Source: Spirochaetaceae bacterium (lineage in GTDB: Bacteria > Spirochaetota > Spirochaetia > Treponematales > Rectinemataceae). From it: a stretch of 64,000 nt of DNA. This document shows, in pieces, positions 1 through 7,944 of this stretch (positions are counted from its first letter, which is position 1; each line of letters begins with the position of its first letter). The stretch lies in NCBI GenBank assembly GCA_025355995.1, contig JANXYQ010000025.1, positions 18,339-82,338 of the forward strand, given 5' to 3'. The position numbers and the translations under genes were made by a program. The notes beneath the pieces were generated by a model. It was not told where the DNA came from and made no database searches. It worked only from the letters and a program-made list of their open reading frames with translations.

Positions 1-1024
1 CGAAGCAGCCTCGGCTGGAGGCGAGGGAGAATTTGACCTCGGAGAAGGCGGGGACGCCGCCGAATGGCGCGTACATCGGATGCCAGGCCCGCTCGTAGGG
101 CAACTCGTGGACGCGGTCTAGCTCGTCCCGGGAGAGCGGCCGCGACGGCGGCTCCTGGATCACGTAGCGGGCGTCGCTCCGCTCGACGAGGGCCTTCGCG
201 TAGTGGGGGTCGGCGTTCGCGTAGCGCGCCTGGGTCGCCTCGAGGAAGGCGGCCTTCGCGGCCGGGTCGGAGCCGGAAACCTCCTCGTAGGCCGGCAGGT
301 CGACGAAGGATCCCGGGGCGAGATCGGGCCGCTTCGAGGATCGCCAGGCCGTGCCGGGAATGCCGCGAAGGTCCGCCCCCCGGAGGTCGCCGCCGCGCGG
401 ATCCCGCCCCGGGGCGGCCAATCGCCGCATTATTTCGCATAACGCGAGCTCGCCCATGCCGTGCACCAGGATGTCGGCCTTCGAGTCCAGGAGGATGGAC
501 CGACGCACCTTGTCCGACCAGTAGTCGTAGTGCGCGAGGGAGCGCAGCGAGGCCTCGACTCCGCCTATCACGACCGGCACGCCCTTGTAGGCTTCGCGGC
601 ACTTGGCCGCGTAGGCGATGACCGCGCGGTCCGGCCTCGCCTGGGCCCTGCCCGCGGCTCCCGCGCCTATCGTGCCGTCGCCGCGCAGGCAGGAGCCGGC
701 CAGGCCTCCGGGCGCGTAGTCGTCCTCGGAGCGAGGCTTCCGGTTGGCAGTATACGACGAGACCATCGAGTCGAGGGCTCCCGCCGAGACGAGGAAGGCG
801 AGGCGCGGCCTGCCGAGGAGGCGGAAGGCCGCGACGTCGTCCGGGTCCGGCCGGGCGAGGATCCCGACGCGGTAGCCCTCAGCCTCGAGCAGGCGCGCCA
901 GGAGGGCGATGCCGAAGGACGCGTGGTCCACGTACGAGTCGCCCGAGACGAAGATCGCGTCGAGGTCGCCGGGCTCCAGGCCGAGCGCGGCGAGATCGGA
1001 GGGCAGGGCGGGGATGAAAGCCAT
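1..1024 (-). CDS. YgiQ-family radical SAM protein, N-terminal part (runs off window)
   Basis: The reading frame is open from position 1024 down to the window edge and gives about 341 residues. They begin MAFIPALPSDL and contain the YgiQ-type N-terminal blocks GDSYVDHASFG and GGVEASLRSLAHYDYWSD, and end near the edge with the start of the radical SAM cluster loop (SSRGCF). The family is a large (about 600-residue) radical SAM enzyme group of uncertain reaction, so only the N-terminal half is here and the CX3CX2C motif cannot be fully seen. I chose ATG at 1024 over ATG at 1034 because 1024 alone gives the family-like N-terminus. The gene lies 41 nt downstream of leuA on the same strand and could be co-transcribed with it. 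The family call is confident; the function is not known from sequence. Confidence 0.85.
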   Translation of the reverse strand, partial: MAFIPALPSDLAALGLEPGDLDAIFVSGDSYVDHASFGIALLARLLEAEGYRVGILARPDPDDVAAFRLLGRPRLAFLVSAGALDSMVSSYTANRKPRSEDDYAPGGLAGSCLRGDGTIGAGAAGRAQARPDRAVIAYAAKCREAYKGVPVVIGGVEASLRSLAHYDYWSDKVRRSILLDSKADILVHGMGELALCEIMRRLAAPGRDPRGGDLRGADLRGIPGTAWRSSKRPDLAPGSFVDLPAYEEVSGSDPAAKAAFLEATQARYANADPHYAKALVERSDARYVIQEPPSRPLSRDELDRVHELPYERAWHPMYAPFGGVPAFSEVKFSLASSRGCF

Positions 1025-1065
1025 CGACCGCCATTATAGGGCCAAGGGCCCCGGCTTGGCGAGGA

Positions 1066-2730
1066 TCATCCCTTGGACAGGCCCCTGTTGACCGCCGAGA
1101 GCACGGCGCGGACGCCCGCGGCGGCGATGCTCGGGTCCGTCCCGACTCCCCACCTCTTGCCTTCCCCGGGGCCGCGCGCCTGGATATAGGCTACGGCGAG
1201 CGCGTCCGATCCCGCGGACAGGGCGTCCTCGTGGAAGGACTCGACGCTCACTCCCTGTATGCCGAGGAAGGCGAGGCTCTTCACGAAGGCGTCGATCGGG
1301 CCCTTCCCCTTGCCGACGATCTCGCGCTCCTCCCCGCGGAACCGGACCCGGGAGCGCCAGGTCGTCTCGCCGTTCGCGTGGTCGGGTATCTCGTTGAAGG
1401 AGAGCAGCGCGAGCGGCTCCGCCACGTTGAGGAACTCGGCCTCGTAGAGCGCCAGGATGTCGTCGACGGATATCTCCGTGCCCTTGTCGTCCGCGACGCG
1501 GTTGATGAACATCCCCACCTCGGGATGCATCGCCTTGGGCAGGTCGTAGCCGGCGTGCTCCTTCAGGATGTAGGCGACGCCGCCCTTGCCGGATTGGCTG
1601 TTGATGCGGATGATCGCCTCGTAGCTGCGTCCCAGGTCCTTCGGGTCTATGGGGAGGTAGGGCACCTCCCAAGGCGCCTCGGGATCGTCGAGCTTGGCGC
1701 GCCGCTCGATGCCCTTCTTGATCGCGTCCTGGTGCGAGCCGGAGAAGGCCGTGTACACGAGCTCGCCCGCGTAGGGGTGGCGGGGCGGAACTTCCATGCC
1801 GGTGAAGCCCGAGTACTCCGAGACGATGCGCGGCAGGTCGTAGAGCTCCAGGCCCGGATCCACTCCCTGGCTGTACATGTTGAGCGCCATCGTGACTATG
1901 TCGAGGTTCCCCGTGCGCTCCCCGTTGCCGAAAAGCGTGCCCTCGACGCGGTCCGCCCCCGCGAGGAGGCCGAGCTCGCTGGCGGCGACGCCGGTGCCGC
2001 GGTCGTTGTGCGTGTGCAGGCTCACTATCGCCGAGTCGCGGCGGGTCAACCGGGTGACGAACCACTCGATCATGTCGGCGTAGAGATTGGGGGTCGAGGA
2101 CTCGACCGTGGAGGGCAGGTTGAGGATGATGGGCCGCTCCGGGGTCGGGCCCCACTCGTCCATCACCGCCTCACAGACCTCGAGGGCGTACTCGACCTCG
2201 GTGTTGGAGAAGCTCTCGGGCGAGTACTCGAGGATCACTTCGGTTCCCGGCAAGGAGCCCAGGCCCGCCTTCACGAGCCGCGTGCCCTCGATCGCTATGG
2301 CCTTGATCTCGGCCTTGGACAGGCCGAAGGTGACCTTGCGCTGCACCGGCGAGGTCGAGTTGTAGATGTGGAATATCGCTTTCCTCGATCCGACGAGGCT
2401 CTCGAAGGTGCGCTGCACGAGGTGCTCCCTGCACTGGCAGAGCACCTGGATCGCGACGCCCTCGGGGATGCGCCCCTGGTCGATGAGCTCGCGCGCGAAG
2501 TCGAACTCGATCTGGCTCGCGGAGGGGAAGCCGATCTCGATCTCCTTGAAGCCTATCCCGAGGAGGAGGTCGAAGTACTCGAGCTTCTCGTCGACTCCCA
2601 TCGGCTCGACGAGGGCCTGGTTGCCGTCCCGTAGGTCCACCGAGCACCAGCGGGGAGCGCGCATTATGCGCCGCCCGGGCCAGGCGCGGTCGAGGGCGGG
2701 GGGCGTCGGGAAGGGACTGTACTTGGCCAT
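1066..2730 (-). CDS. leuA: 2-isopropylmalate synthase
   Basis: The 554-residue protein is the first enzyme of leucine biosynthesis. It condenses acetyl-CoA with 2-oxoisovalerate to give 2-isopropylmalate in the cytoplasm. DLRDGNQAL and HTHNDRGTG mark the DRE-TIM metallolyase barrel with its metal-binding His residues. The C-terminal part has the LeuA allosteric-domain segment KGKGPIDAFVKSLAF. The N-terminus (RIMRAPRWCSVDLRDGNQAL) is of the fungal/actinobacterial long-form type rather than the E. coli type. The start at 2730 is fixed by AGGAGGAAGAAG directly before the ATG; an upstream in-frame ATG at 2805 lies inside the terminator hairpin and is rejected. Transcription probably depends on the leucine leader and attenuator just upstream (2768-2982). 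Feedback inhibition by leucine is expected for the family. Confidence 0.96.
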   Translation of the reverse strand: MAKYSPFPTPPALDRAWPGRRIMRAPRWCSVDLRDGNQALVEPMGVDEKLEYFDLLLGIGFKEIEIGFPSASQIEFDFARELIDQGRIPEGVAIQVLCQCREHLVQRTFESLVGSRKAIFHIYNSTSPVQRKVTFGLSKAEIKAIAIEGTRLVKAGLGSLPGTEVILEYSPESFSNTEVEYALEVCEAVMDEWGPTPERPIILNLPSTVESSTPNLYADMIEWFVTRLTRRDSAIVSLHTHNDRGTGVAASELGLLAGADRVEGTLFGNGERTGNLDIVTMALNMYSQGVDPGLELYDLPRIVSEYSGFTGMEVPPRHPYAGELVYTAFSGSHQDAIKKGIERRAKLDDPEAPWEVPYLPIDPKDLGRSYEAIIRINSQSGKGGVAYILKEHAGYDLPKAMHPEVGMFINRVADDKGTEISVDDILALYEAEFLNVAEPLALLSFNEIPDHANGETTWRSRVRFRGEEREIVGKGKGPIDAFVKSLAFLGIQGVSVESFHEDALSAGSDALAVAYIQARGPGEGKRWGVGTDPSIAAAGVRAVLSAVNRGLSKG

Positions 2731-2767
2731 CTTCTTCCTCCTGTAATCATTCCGCTCCGGCGCGGGT

Positions 2768-2803
2768 AAAAAAAAGGCCCGCGTGCCGTGAGCGGCAGCG
2801 GGC
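2768..2803 (-). terminator. Intrinsic terminator (attenuator) in the leuA leader
   Basis: On the minus strand GCCCGC-TGCCG-CTCA-CGGCA-C-GCGGGC forms an 11-bp GC stem with one bulged base and a four-base loop. A run of eight T (2768-2775) follows directly. It lies between the leucine-rich leader peptide and the leuA ribosome-binding site, so it can only act as an attenuator for leuA. A smaller stem (GGGGG/CCCCC, 2812-2825) lies between it and the leader stop codon and could be part of an alternative fold. Confidence 0.9.
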
Positions 2804-2824
2804 ATTTATGAGGGGGTTTGCCCC

Positions 2825-2935
2825 CTATCCGGCTTGTACCGCCGAACCCGCGCCGCCCATGCTCCTAAGGAGGAGCCCGCTAAGGAGGAGGCCGTTGAGG
2901 GTTGCGCGCAGTCCGAGGGCCGAAATGTGTTTCAT
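2825..2935 (-). CDS. Leucine-rich leader peptide of leuA (leuL-like)
   Basis: This 36-codon frame begins MKHISALGLR and contains the leucine-rich block GLLLSGLLLR. Nine of the 36 residues are Leu, six of them in two CTC-CTC-CTT triplets at residues 16-18 and 21-23. It starts about 18 nt after the -10 element of a good promoter and stops 21 nt before the attenuator hairpin. The two identical codon triplets are what ribosome-stalling attenuation needs: low charged tRNA-Leu would stall the ribosome at the triplets and favour antitermination. The Shine-Dalgarno is weak (CTAGG, 9 nt upstream). No protein function is expected beyond regulation. Confidence 0.85.
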   Translation of the reverse strand: MKHISALGLRATLNGLLLSGLLLRSMGGAGSAVQAG

Positions 2936-2952
2936 CTGTTGAACCTAGGCCA

Positions 2953-2982
2953 ATCGTACAAGAGGGGCCGTTTCAAAGTCAA
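2953..2982 (-). promoter_or_regulatory. Sigma-70-type promoter of the leuA leader
   Basis: The -35 box TTGACT (2982-2977) and -10 box TACGAT (2958-2953) are separated by 18 nt. Transcription would start about 10-12 nt before the leader-peptide ATG, which leaves a very short 5' region, as in enteric leu and his leaders. Confidence 0.75.
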
Positions 2983-2996
2983 GGCCCTTGTACGAT
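2953..2996. promoter_or_regulatory. Inverted repeat spanning the leuA promoter (candidate operator)
   Basis: ATCGTACAAG (2953-2962) is repeated exactly in inverse as CTTGTACGAT (2987-2996), and GGCC extends both arms after a 3-nt offset. The left arm contains the whole -10 box and the -35 lies between the arms. A dimeric repressor bound here would block RNA polymerase. No regulator gene is adjacent, so its identity is unknown. Confidence 0.5.
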
Positions 2997-3044
2997 CTCC
3001 TCCCGTGGCGATTCTTGCCCGCATCGTATAGACTCGGGCCAGAT

Positions 3045-3497
3045 ATGAGCGGATCCCAAGCCTTTGCCCAAGCCCAATGGGTCTATCTTTTAGTCGTCGC
3101 CACGCTTTTCGCAGCCGCCCTCCTCGCCCTCGGGCTCTATCTTGGCCTCCGTCTCGGCAGGCGGGCGGGGAGGCTCGAGGCCGAGGCCGGCCTTCCCGCC
3201 CGCCTTGCCGCCGAGCGGGGAGACGCCGTGAAGCGTTCGCGCGCCGTTTTGGGCGGCCTAGCCGCTGAGCAGCTAGCCCCCTACCTGCCCGGCTTCCCCT
3301 TCGATCCGACGGAGCTGCGCTTCATCGGCAAGCCCGTGGACTTCCTCGCCTTCGTTGGCTCATCGAAAGGCAGGGTCGAGGAGGTAGCCTTCGTCGAGGT
3401 GAAGTCGGGAGGCTCGTCCTTGAACGCCGTGGAGCGAAGCCTGCGGGATGCGGTCAATGAAGGGCGCGTTCGCTGGGTGGAGTACAGGGCGCCCTGA
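3045..3497 (+). CDS. Holliday-junction-resolvase-like membrane-anchored protein
   Basis: The 150-residue protein has one N-terminal membrane segment (about residues 11-32), then an Arg/Glu-rich helix and a compact C-terminal domain. That domain carries FIGKPVDFLAF, VAFVEVKSG and VRWVEYRAP, the pattern of the Holliday-junction-resolvase-related endonuclease family (Pfam Endonuc_Holl). The spaced acidic/lysine residues (D in KPVDF, E-V-K) match a PD-(D/E)XK-type nuclease core. Whether it cuts DNA is unproven, and the membrane anchor argues against ordinary recombination. It starts about 60 nt from the leuA promoter region, in the opposite direction. Confidence 0.75.
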   Translation: MSGSQAFAQAQWVYLLVVATLFAAALLALGLYLGLRLGRRAGRLEAEAGLPARLAAERGDAVKRSRAVLGGLAAEQLAPYLPGFPFDPTELRFIGKPVDFLAFVGSSKGRVEEVAFVEVKSGGSSLNAVERSLRDAVNEGRVRWVEYRAP

Positions 3498-3560
3498 GAT
3501 ACGGCAGGCTTTCGCCGGCGTGGATTTATGCTGTACAATAACTCTCCTTGAGGAGCTTCC

Positions 3561-3788
3561 ATGGAAATCATCCCGATCATCTCGATCCTGAGCATATTCG
3601 TCGCCGCACCCGCGATCGTCTTCAGCTTCATCTACCTCAGCAGGAAGAACAAGCTCAGGGTCGAGGAGCTCCGCTACAAGAGGGACATGATGGCCCTCGA
3701 GCTCGAGAAGGATAGGATTCATGCGCAGCTGATCGAGGCCGAGAACGCGAAATACGACCGCATCATAGAGGACGCGGGCAGGAAGTAA
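3561..3788 (+). CDS. Small membrane protein with charged coiled-coil tail
   Basis: The 75-residue protein has an N-terminal hydrophobic helix (residues 3-26) followed by a highly charged helix (KNKLRVEELRYKRDMM onward) of likely coiled-coil character. This resembles the overall shape of PspB-type proteins, but no specific motif supports that name. The start at 3561 follows GAGGAG at 6-nt spacing. It lies 63 nt after the Holliday-resolvase-like gene on the same strand and may be co-transcribed. No function is assigned. Confidence 0.6.
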   Translation: MEIIPIISILSIFVAAPAIVFSFIYLSRKNKLRVEELRYKRDMMALELEKDRIHAQLIEAENAKYDRIIEDAGRK

Positions 3789-3803
3789 GCCGGGTCTCGC
3801 GCT

Positions 3804-5261
3804 TCATGCCTTGAACACGATCGTGAACCTGGTTCCCGCGCCGCGCTCGATGCCGATGGCTCCCTTGACCTGCTGGACGAGCATCCCGACGAGCTGCAGC
3901 CCGAAGCCCGTCGAGCTCTCGACGGAGACCGATTCCGGAAGGCCGACGCCGTCGTCCTCGAAGGTTATCGTGACCGTATCCCCTGTTTTTGCGGCCTTGA
4001 GGGCGATGCGCCCGCTCTTGCGGCCGCGGAAGGCGTGCTTCAAGGAATTGGTCAGGAGCTCGTTGACGATGATCCCTAAGGGGGAGAGCAGGCTCGCGCC
4101 TATGGCGATGTCCTCGATGGATACGGCCGCGCCGATCCGCGCGCCGTGGGCGTACAGGCCGACGACTTCCTCGACCAGCGGCGAGAGGAATTTCGACAAG
4201 CCCAGCTCGCCGTGGTTGTCCGATCGGTACAGCTTGTCGTAGAGGATCTCCATGCTCCGCACTCTCCGGGCGGCGTCGTTGAGGATGGACTTGGTCCTCT
4301 CGTCTTCCTGCGCCTCGGCCTCCAGGCTGAGGAGGGCGTTGACCGAGCCCAGGTTGTTCTTGACTCGGTGGTGCGTCTCCTTGAGCAGGAGCTCCTTTTC
4401 CCGCAGGAGGGCATTGATCCTCTCCGCGGCCAGTTTGCGCTCGGTGACGTCGAACTGGATTCCCTGGGAGCCGATGACCTCGCCGGTCGAGGAGAAGACG
4501 GGGGACTTCACGACCTGGAGGTACTCGGCGGTCCCTTCCCTGGTCGTATAGACTTCCTCCACCTCGATGGTCTTGCCGCTGCGCATGATCGCCTCATGGT
4601 TGCTCTGTCCTTGGATCGCCAACGTTCGCTGCTTCAGCCTCGTCTCGGAGGGCCGTTCGGCCTCCACGGCCGCCTCGTATTCGGAGAGCTCGCTCGGCGT
4701 CTTGCCGAGGATCTCATCCTCGCGCAGGCCCTTGAGCCGGCAGAATATCGAATTGACGAAAATATAGCGGCCCTCGGAGTCCTTGCGGAACACGCCGGCC
4801 GGGAGGTGCTCGACGAACGAATGATAGAGCGCCTGCGACTCCCGGAGGCCCTCCTCGATCTCCTTCTCCTTCATCTTCGCATCGAAGAGGCGGAAAGCCA
4901 TCTTGATCGAGGCTATGAGGACGGTGTCGCCCGTATTCTTGACGATATAGCCGTAGGAGGTGATCCCTTCCGTCCTCTCCACGATCTCGCGCTCCGTGTG
5001 CGACGACAGGAATATCAGCGGGAGGTCGCGGCCGGCCAGGATGAGCTGCGCCGCCTCGGTGCCGCTCATCCCTTTCCCGAGGTTGATGTCCATCAGCACG
5101 AGGTCGATGCGAGGGGATCCTTCCAGGGCCCGCAAGGCCGCCTCGCCGGAATTCGCCGTCACGACGGCATAGCCGTAATTCCGTAGGGCGGCTGTTTCCG
5201 CCATCGCGATGATACCCTCGTCCTCGACGAGGAGGATCGTCTTCTGCCCTTCGCCTACCAT
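3804..5261 (-). CDS. Response regulator-PAS-HisKA_2 histidine kinase
   Basis: The 485-residue cytoplasmic signalling protein begins with a receiver domain (residues 7-120; acidic pocket VEDE, phospho-Asp D58 in LVLMD). A PAS domain follows (about 145-280, ending in the PAC-like TGEVIGSQGIQFDVT). The kinase is of HisKA_2 type, with ETHHRVKNN at H297/H298. The C-terminal ATPase has an N-box (IVNELLTNSLKHAF) and the G-box DDGVGLP. There is no membrane segment, so it senses an internal cue or acts as a phosphorelay partner. ATG at 5261 is preferred over ATG at 5276 because GAGGGA sits 4 nt upstream. No output domain or partner regulator is adjacent. Confidence 0.88.
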   Translation of the reverse strand: MVGEGQKTILLVEDEGIIAMAETAALRNYGYAVVTANSGEAALRALEGSPRIDLVLMDINLGKGMSGTEAAQLILAGRDLPLIFLSSHTEREIVERTEGITSYGYIVKNTGDTVLIASIKMAFRLFDAKMKEKEIEEGLRESQALYHSFVEHLPAGVFRKDSEGRYIFVNSIFCRLKGLREDEILGKTPSELSEYEAAVEAERPSETRLKQRTLAIQGQSNHEAIMRSGKTIEVEEVYTTREGTAEYLQVVKSPVFSSTGEVIGSQGIQFDVTERKLAAERINALLREKELLLKETHHRVKNNLGSVNALLSLEAEAQEDERTKSILNDAARRVRSMEILYDKLYRSDNHGELGLSKFLSPLVEEVVGLYAHGARIGAAVSIEDIAIGASLLSPLGIIVNELLTNSLKHAFRGRKSGRIALKAAKTGDTVTITFEDDGVGLPESVSVESSTGFGLQLVGMLVQQVKGAIGIERGAGTRFTIVFKA

Positions 5262-5332
5262 GCTTTCCCTCGGCATTCCCTAATTTAGCATGGGCCGGGT
5301 CGGCAGGCTACGGCGGCAAGGGGCCTGAGCCG

Positions 5333-6211
5333 CTATCCTTCAGACGCGAGCCGCAGGGCGGCGATGTCGAGCTTGCCCATCCCGAGCATGGCCGCCATCG
5401 CGCGTCCCGCCCTACCCGGGTCGGGATCGCCCAGCAGCTCGCCCAGGGCCGTCGGGACTATCTGCCAAGATACTCCATACCGGTCCTCGAGCCAGCCGCA
5501 GCGGCCCTCTTTCCCGCCTTCCGAGAGTTTTCCCCAGAGCTCGTCTATCTGGCCCTGGGTCTCGCAGTCGACGAAGAAGGAGACCGCCGGCGTGAAGGCG
5601 AAGTCGTGGGGGGCGCTCGAGTCCATGGCCGTGAACTCGACGCCGCCCAGCGAGAAGCGCGCATGCTTGACGGAGCCTGGCTTGTCCCCTTCGCCCGCGG
5701 CGTAGCGTTCGATACTCACGACCTTCGAGCCGGCGAAGATCGAGGCGTAACGATTAATCGCCTCCTCCGCCTTCCCCGCCTGCGCGCCGACGAACATCAG
5801 CTTGGGAACTATGGCCTTACGCCCTCGCGAGAGATTGAGCTGCCAGGAGAGGCCGAACCTGTCCTGGACCCAGCCGAATTTCTCGCTGAAGGGGTATTTG
5901 CCAAGTTCCATCAAGGCGGTCCCCGAGGCGGAGAGTCCGGCCCACAGGGCATCTAGCTCCGCCTCGTCCGCGCAGTCGACGAAGAACGAGATCGCCGGGG
6001 TGAATTTGTATACCGGACCTCCGTTGAGGGCAGCGAATTCCGTCCCTTCGAGACTGAAGCCGAGGGTCATCACACTGCCCTTGGGGCCGGGCCCCGCGTC
6101 GCCGTAGCGAGCGACCCGTCCGATCGTTGAATCGCCGAAAAGACGGGTATAGAGGGTAGCCGCCTCTTCGGCCTGACTATCGAACCAGAGGAAGGGACTG
6201 ATCTTGTGCAT
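5333..6211 (-). CDS. Tandem VOC-superfamily (PhnB-like) protein
   Basis: The 292-residue protein is made of two similar VOC/glyoxalase-fold modules. Each starts with a framework pattern (ISPFLWFDSQAEEAATLYTR and PKLMFVGAQAGKAEEAINRY) and each contains an AISFFVDC or AVSFFVDC strand. This is the PhnB-like subfamily, once labelled 3-demethylubiquinone methyltransferase-like. Its members are mostly uncharacterised and the old name should not be trusted. The tandem arrangement supplies the two half-sites normally contributed by a dimer. AGGAGAG precedes the ATG. It lies 12 nt downstream of the DHFR-like gene, which suggests a two-gene unit. Confidence 0.8.
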   Translation of the reverse strand: MHKISPFLWFDSQAEEAATLYTRLFGDSTIGRVARYGDAGPGPKGSVMTLGFSLEGTEFAALNGGPVYKFTPAISFFVDCADEAELDALWAGLSASGTALMELGKYPFSEKFGWVQDRFGLSWQLNLSRGRKAIVPKLMFVGAQAGKAEEAINRYASIFAGSKVVSIERYAAGEGDKPGSVKHARFSLGGVEFTAMDSSAPHDFAFTPAVSFFVDCETQGQIDELWGKLSEGGKEGRCGWLEDRYGVSWQIVPTALGELLGDPDPGRAGRAMAAMLGMGKLDIAALRLASEG

Positions 6212-6223
6212 GCTTTCTCTCCT

Positions 6224-6790
6224 TTATACCGAGGGCCGATAGCGCAAGAAGACATTGCCGTTGGCGAAGCTCCGGGTCTCGATCAACTTCAAGCCGAGTT
6301 TCTCGCCGATGCCCTCGAACAGGGTCCTCCCTGCGCCGAGGGCCACGGGTATCACGACGATCTGGAATTCATCGATAAGGCCCACCTCCGCCAATTGTCG
6401 GACGAGGCTGCCGCTTCCCATGATCGCGATGTTCTCGCCGCCTATTCCCTTGAGCCTGCGCACTTCGGCGAGCATATCGCTCCTCACCAATCTCGTGTTG
6501 CTCCACGAGACCGCGTTCAGGGTTTTCGAGAATACGATTTTCGGTAGGCCGTTCATCCGCTCGGCGACGATCGGATCGCCCTCGATCGCGTAGGGGCTGG
6601 GCCAGTAGCCCGCCATCATCTCGTAGGTGATCCTGCCGAAGACGAGTATGCCTCCGCCCTTGGCGTTGCCCTGGACGAAGGCTTGCCACTCTTCGTCCGC
6701 TCTTTCCGCGTGGGCCCAGCTCATGTCGCCCTTCGCGTCGACGAAGTAGCCGTCGAGCGATACCATTTCGAAGACGATCAGTTTGCCCAT
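6224..6790 (-). CDS. DHFR/RibD C-terminal-like reductase
   Basis: The 188-residue protein matches the dihydrofolate reductase-like family (RibD_C): opening strand VFEMVSLDGYF, VFGRITYEMMAGYW, and the NADPH-binding-type loop IMGSGSLVRQL. Members are usually stand-alone reductases of unknown substrate and not housekeeping folate enzymes. The start has AGGAG 7 nt upstream. The upstream 50 nt are AT-rich, with a plausible promoter TTCAAA-N17-TATATT. The VOC protein follows after 12 nt. Confidence 0.82.
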   Translation of the reverse strand: MGKLIVFEMVSLDGYFVDAKGDMSWAHAERADEEWQAFVQGNAKGGGILVFGRITYEMMAGYWPSPYAIEGDPIVAERMNGLPKIVFSKTLNAVSWSNTRLVRSDMLAEVRRLKGIGGENIAIMGSGSLVRQLAEVGLIDEFQIVVIPVALGAGRTLFEGIGEKLGLKLIETRSFANGNVFLRYRPSV

Positions 6791-6862
6791 ATAGAAACTC
6801 CTATATTAGGAATATATGGTTATCATTTTCGCTTTTGAAGGCAAATCGGAAGACGGCGAAGC

Positions 6863-7183
6863 CTACCGGGGCCCGCGGTTCTTTATGGCGATCAGCCGCA
6901 AGGCTCCCGAGCCTATGTTCTTAATGCCGTGGGAGATGCCTTGCGGGCTCTCGATTAGGTTTCCCGGCCCAGCCTCGGCGCTCTCCTCCCCTACCGTGAA
7001 GAGTCCGCGGCCCTCGAGCACGTAGAACTCCATGTCGACGCCGGCGGCGTGGGGCTCGACGGCGCGGCCGGGCTCGACGCTCATGTGGATGACGACCGCG
7101 TCGTCCGAGGCATAGAGCCTGCGGCCGGTCATGTTCTCGTCGCTCATGATTACGTAGCCCTCGTCGACGCTCGTCATTTTCAT
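6863..7183 (-). CDS. Small cupin-domain protein
   Basis: The 106-residue protein is a single cupin barrel: [20 protein letters not shown] (cupin motif 1 region with one His) and [18 protein letters not shown] (motif 2 with His). The metal-ligand set looks reduced compared with the usual three-His cupin. Possible roles are sugar or auxin-like ligand binding or a minor isomerase; nothing more specific is visible. GAGGGG lies 8 nt before ATG at 7183. It is a single gene, divergent from the J-domain gene at 7295. Confidence 0.75.
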   Translation of the reverse strand: MKMTSVDEGYVIMSDENMTGRRLYASDDAVVIHMSVEPGRAVEPHAAGVDMEFYVLEGRGLFTVGEESAEAGPGNLIESPQGISHGIKNIGSGALRLIAIKNRGPR

Positions 7184-7294
7184 GGCGCGTACCCCTCGTC
7201 GAACGTACTACCCCGAGGCCCGAACCGTAAACTATGTAATTTCCGCGCCGAGGCGTATTCTCTCGCGCCTGGTCCTCAGTACTATCGTCCTCGT

Positions 7295-7930
7295 ATGGGC
7301 GACTACTACAAGGTCCTCGAGCTCGATCGAGGCGCGACGGGCGACTCGATCAAGGCGAATTACCGCCGCCTCGCGATGAAATGGCACCCCGACCTGAACG
7401 CGGGCTCGAAGAACGCCGAGGAGAATTTCAAGCTGATATCCGAGGCCTACTCGGTCCTTTCCGACGAGGCCTCGCGCCGCGCCTACGACGCCAGCCTGGA
7501 TTCGCCCTCGCAGGGGCGGGCCGATTTCGGCTACGGCCGCGGCTTCGCGGGATTCACGCCGGAGCAGGCCGCCTACATGTTCATGAACGAGATGCACAAT
7601 CTCGCGAGCGAGCTGACCATGCAAAACGTGGGCTGGCAGGATATCGCGCAGGAACTGGTCCGCAGGGGCTGTCCGGCTGGAACGGCGGCCGAGATCGCGC
7701 GCAGGATAGAGCTCCGCCGGAAATCGCTGATTCGCGGGAACGCCCGGCCCTACTTCCTTCGATCGGCGGTCTCTGGCTTCTTCGGACTCGTGCTCGTCGG
7801 CCTGTTCGGCGGCCTGGGTTTCGGGATCCTCGGCTTCATCGGCCTGATGATGTTCCTGAGCGGCGCCTTCAACCTGATACGCGCCGTCTACTTCATGACG
7901 ACGGGCAACGCGCCCCGATCGCTCATCTAG
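7295..7930 (+). CDS. DnaJ-domain membrane protein
   Basis: The 211-residue protein has a complete N-terminal J domain (residues 1-70) with the essential HPD tripeptide at 31-33 (KWHPDLN). A Gly/Phe/Tyr-rich stretch ([10 protein letters not shown]) follows, then a helical middle and two hydrophobic segments near the C-terminus (about 152-195). It lacks the zinc-finger and C-terminal substrate domains of DnaJ, so it is a type III J protein. It probably recruits DnaK to the inner membrane. The start ATG at 7295 gives the canonical J-domain N-terminus. It is convergent with the ABC permease gene at 7945. Confidence 0.85.
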   Translation: MGDYYKVLELDRGATGDSIKANYRRLAMKWHPDLNAGSKNAEENFKLISEAYSVLSDEASRRAYDASLDSPSQGRADFGYGRGFAGFTPEQAAYMFMNEMHNLASELTMQNVGWQDIAQELVRRGCPAGTAAEIARRIELRRKSLIRGNARPYFLRSAVSGFFGLVLVGLFGGLGFGILGFIGLMMFLSGAFNLIRAVYFMTTGNAPRSLI

Positions 7931-7944
7931 CCCGCCTCAAGCGA

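Noticed and set aside
1231..2634. Long + strand open frame opposite leuA (467 residues)
   Set aside because: It is the antisense of a confidently identified leuA; its product is Arg/Glu/Leu-biased without any family motif, as expected for a high-GC antisense frame.
2768..2935. T-box riboswitch upstream of leuA
   Set aside because: The sequence before the terminator has no recognisable T-box element (AGGGTGGNACCGCG) overlapping the 5' half of the terminator, while a leucine-rich reading frame with start and stop fits ribosome-mediated attenuation better.
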